NCBI RefSeq assembly: GCF_007752135.1
Contig: NZ_CP036298.1
Location: forward strand, 8,362,501 to 8,426,500
Direction: 5' to 3'
Length of the DNA stretch: 64,000 bases
From: Aureliella helgolandensis
GTDB lineage: Bacteria; Planctomycetota; Planctomycetia; Pirellulales; Pirellulaceae
Notes under the pieces: generated by a model
Seen by the model: the letters and a program-made list of their open reading frames with translations, nothing else
What the model was told of the DNA's origin: nothing
Databases searched by the model: none
Position numbers and translations under genes: made by a program
In this document: one piece after another, positions 62,231 to 64,000 of the stretch
How the letters are laid out: each line of letters starts with the position of its first letter
Numbering within the stretch: position 1 is the stretch's first letter

Positions 62231-63434
62231 GATGCATCCCCTTAACTGCCATAGCGTAGGCGATTGCATACTCTGCACTTAGCTGGTGATTTCCAACACT
62301 CCGGCTCCATACACGGGAGGGATGGGCTAGCATTCCTTGAAAATGGTCGGTCGCTATCGACAGATGAGCGCCACCCCCAAGCAAGCAGATATCCCCTAAA
62401 GACTTGCCGGGATGCCGCCAACGCATGAAGTCGATCGTCGAATTGACTTCTTTAGCCATGTTCAAACAATTGCTTTTGACCCAATCTTGGGTCTGTCTCT
62501 GCGCACCGATTCGTTCTGGGGTTACAGAGTCTTTCTGGCTACATAGATTCAGCCAACGCACTGCTTCACCAGGGGTCAGTCCCAAGTCTTGAACGGCTTG
62601 GGCAGCAAGAGCACTTACACCTCCGCTAGTCAGCTTTCGGATGTAGTCGATCTGATTGTCGACTAAGCACACCAAGGTGGGGTCGCCGTATGACCAATCG
62701 ATTGCAATATTGATCGCCGATGTAGAGTCCTGCAATTGAAGCATGGCTTCGGCCACTCCCCAGGGCGTGCCTTCGATCGACAGAGGCGTCATGCTGCAGT
62801 GGTCCAGCGATTCCGCCAAACCGTTTGACAACTCTTGTGGTAGGCTCAGTGCCCGAATCTTGGGGCGTGGACCTTCGGTCGCTAAGATGGCGATCGTTCT
62901 TGGTCGAGGATCCCCGAGAGCTTCCTGAATATTCTGCTGGATCGAAGCCAGAGAAATCGGTTCCCCCGGCTGCACATGCACGTTGCGAAAGTCGCAAGCA
63001 ACCATACTCATGGCAATGCGAACTTCAGCGCGGGTTACAGATCGGTCTCCCACGGCACTGGCGATTCGGCTAGCCAGGGATTTGAATTGGTGGCTGCTCC
63101 AACGGGAAAAGTCAAATTGCTCGTTGGTACTGAGCAGCCCGTCTGCGACTGAATTCGACGTGTTTGCAGGCATCCTACGAGCGGCTTCCGCCGGTCGTGG
63201 TTCCGTCCCCAGTAGGCCATCGTTGGAATCGGTCAAACCATGGTTGTAGGTACCAGTGCTCCCTGCCTGTGTAGGTAGTGAGACGCAAGCGACCTCGGAA
63301 AATCGCCTTCCCTGGGAGCGACACCACACAACCTTGGTCGAATACCATCCAACGTCAATGCCCAGTCCACACTGCTTAAACCCAGCGCGGAAGGAGAATC
63401 GTCTCGGACTTTTCCTGGTTGCGTTCTTCAACAT
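62214..63434 (-). CDS. PilM-like type IV pilus assembly protein
   Basis: The 406-residue protein has an actin-like fold: GLGIDVGWYSTKVVWCRSQG, the phosphate-binding start, EVRIAMSMVACDFRNV, an IDWSYGDPTLVCLVDNQ block and SLGDICLLGGGAHLSIATDH near the end. PilM forms a cytosolic ring that binds ATP and the PilN N-terminus. It begins 93 bases after the GspF-like stop and overlaps the PilN-like start. Extra low-complexity sequence (residues ~45-105) is inserted compared with classical PilM. Confidence 0.88.
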   Translation of the reverse strand: MLKNATRKSPRRFSFRAGFKQCGLGIDVGWYSTKVVWCRSQGRRFSEVACVSLPTQAGSTGTYNHGLTDSNDGLLGTEPRPAEAARRMPANTSNSVADGLLSTNEQFDFSRWSSHQFKSLASRIASAVGDRSVTRAEVRIAMSMVACDFRNVHVQPGEPISLASIQQNIQEALGDPRPRTIAILATEGPRPKIRALSLPQELSNGLAESLDHCSMTPLSIEGTPWGVAEAMLQLQDSTSAINIAIDWSYGDPTLVCLVDNQIDYIRKLTSGGVSALAAQAVQDLGLTPGEAVRWLNLCSQKDSVTPERIGAQRQTQDWVKSNCLNMAKEVNSTIDFMRWRHPGKSLGDICLLGGGAHLSIATDHFQGMLAHPSRVWSRSVGNHQLSAEYAIAYAMAVKGMHHAPVQ

Positions 63435-63527
63435 TTTTTCTGCAATCGCACGCTATTTCTGACGTAGTTGGCGTTGTAAGGGAACACCGATTAGTCGGTT
63501 GAACACTAGCTTTAGAAACAAGAATTC

Positions 63528-64000
63528 TTAGTTGGCAGCACCGGCTTGCACGTCGAGCATTGGGAGCAACACCGAGGCCACGACCACACCCACGAACACA
63601 CCCAACACGATAATGATCAGTGGTTCGCTGAGCTTGAGGATTTGACGCAATTGCGCGCTACCTTCATCGTGGTAGTGGCTGCCAGCTGTAGCCATTACCG
63701 TCTCCAATTTTCCTGTCTTCTCTGCCATGATGATCATGGCCCCCGCACCGTCTGGCAAAAAGTCAAACTCGGCCAAACTATGCGTCAATCCGCGCCCTTC
63801 CATAACGTCATTCTCCCAGGCTTCCATCAATCGAGTGGTCGTTCCATTGGAAGTGGAATTACGCAACAACTGAATTGCTTCAAGCAAGGATATTCCATTG
63901 CGCAGGAGATGACTCATACTCATGAAGAGCTTGCCGATGACCAGATTCCGGAGTGCCGGTCCCAGGACGGGGCTGAAGAAGCATAGGTTGCCAAGTAGTG
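63528..64000 (-). CDS. GspF/PilC-like platform protein, C-terminal part (cut by window edge)
   Basis: The frame is open to the right edge, so the N-terminal part is missing. The visible ~157 residues match the C-terminal half of a GspF/PilC protein: PVLGPALRNLVIGKLFMSMS, HLLRNGISLLEAIQLLRNST, MIIMAEKTGKLETVMATAGS and a last transmembrane segment (PLIIIVLGVFVGVVVASVLL). It is a closer match to classical GspF than the three copies in the other locus. It leads into the PilM-like gene. Confidence 0.88.
   Translation of the reverse strand, partial: LLGNLCFFSPVLGPALRNLVIGKLFMSMSHLLRNGISLLEAIQLLRNSTSNGTTTRLMEAWENDVMEGRGLTHSLAEFDFLPDGAGAMIIMAEKTGKLETVMATAGSHYHDEGSAQLRQILKLSEPLIIIVLGVFVGVVVASVLLPMLDVQAGAAN

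Noticed and set aside
1-64000. tRNA, rRNA or well-known riboswitch genes
   Set aside because: Spacers were read for TTCGANNC-type arms, CCA ends and 16S/23S-like blocks without a convincing hit; a covariance-model scan would be decisive.

Overview
The window looks like the chromosome of a planctomycete, most likely of the Pirellula/Rhodopirellula group. The marker families are characteristic of that phylum: a DUF1592/DUF1588/DUF1585 cytochrome-like protein followed by a Tat-exported DUF1552 protein, a DUF1844 protein, a DUF1559 prepilin-like protein, a DUF1080 protein, an SHD1-tailed trypsin-like protease and a MoxR-DUF58-VWA operon. This placement is an inference from gene content only.

Layout. 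1-9.1 kb: DUF1592/DUF1552 pair, CTP synthase (pyrG), DUF1844 protein, membrane-anchored serine protease, Kef-type cation/proton antiporter. 9.5-13.1 kb: accessory patch with an AT-richer orphan gene, an IS3-family element using a -1 frameshift, and a 5'-truncated RHS-core fragment with a Cys-rich tail. 13.7-16.6 kb: small membrane protein, a multi-cysteine radical SAM protein resembling tetraether/membrane-spanning lipid synthases, and an Lgt-like membrane acyltransferase paralogue. 16.8-23.4 kb (minus): compact MoxR ATPase-DUF58-BatA/VWA-VWA operon. 23.6-27.1 kb: LpxH-like phosphoesterase, CDP-alcohol phosphatidyltransferase, GT11 fucosyltransferase, GT2 glycosyltransferase. 27.1-36.4 kb (minus): galM, an M20 peptidase and an arginine succinyltransferase (AST) operon astC-astA-astD-astB. 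Every ast gene carries single-base frameshifts, and an IS4-type element with a CTAG target duplication sits exactly between astD and astB. 36.9-41.0 kb: ECF-like sigma factor, probable anti-sigma factor, PDZ protein, YihY/BrkB membrane protein. 41.2-50.5 kb: minisatellite, then a divergent type II secretion/type IV pilus-like locus (HD protein, GspE ATPase and three GspF-like proteins; four prepilin-like proteins). 51.0-58.5 kb: BON protein, redoxin, CsrA, Mrp-type ATPase, a large unrecognised protein and a DUF1080 protein. 58.5-64.0 kb (minus): GspF-like protein (cut by the window edge), PilM-, PilN-, PilO- and PilP-like proteins and a secretin.

The most notable points are the dense cluster of frameshifts (at least 15 between about 25.95 and 33.11 kb, with almost none recognisable elsewhere), the IS insertion that can be undone on paper to restore the astD-astB junction, an M20 hydrolase where AstE would be expected, the radical SAM/Lgt-like pair that could modify membrane lipids, and an unrecognised two-part 564-residue protein beside the Mrp ATPase. 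No tRNA, rRNA or CRISPR array was recognised. All product names rest on reading motifs by eye; no database search was run.
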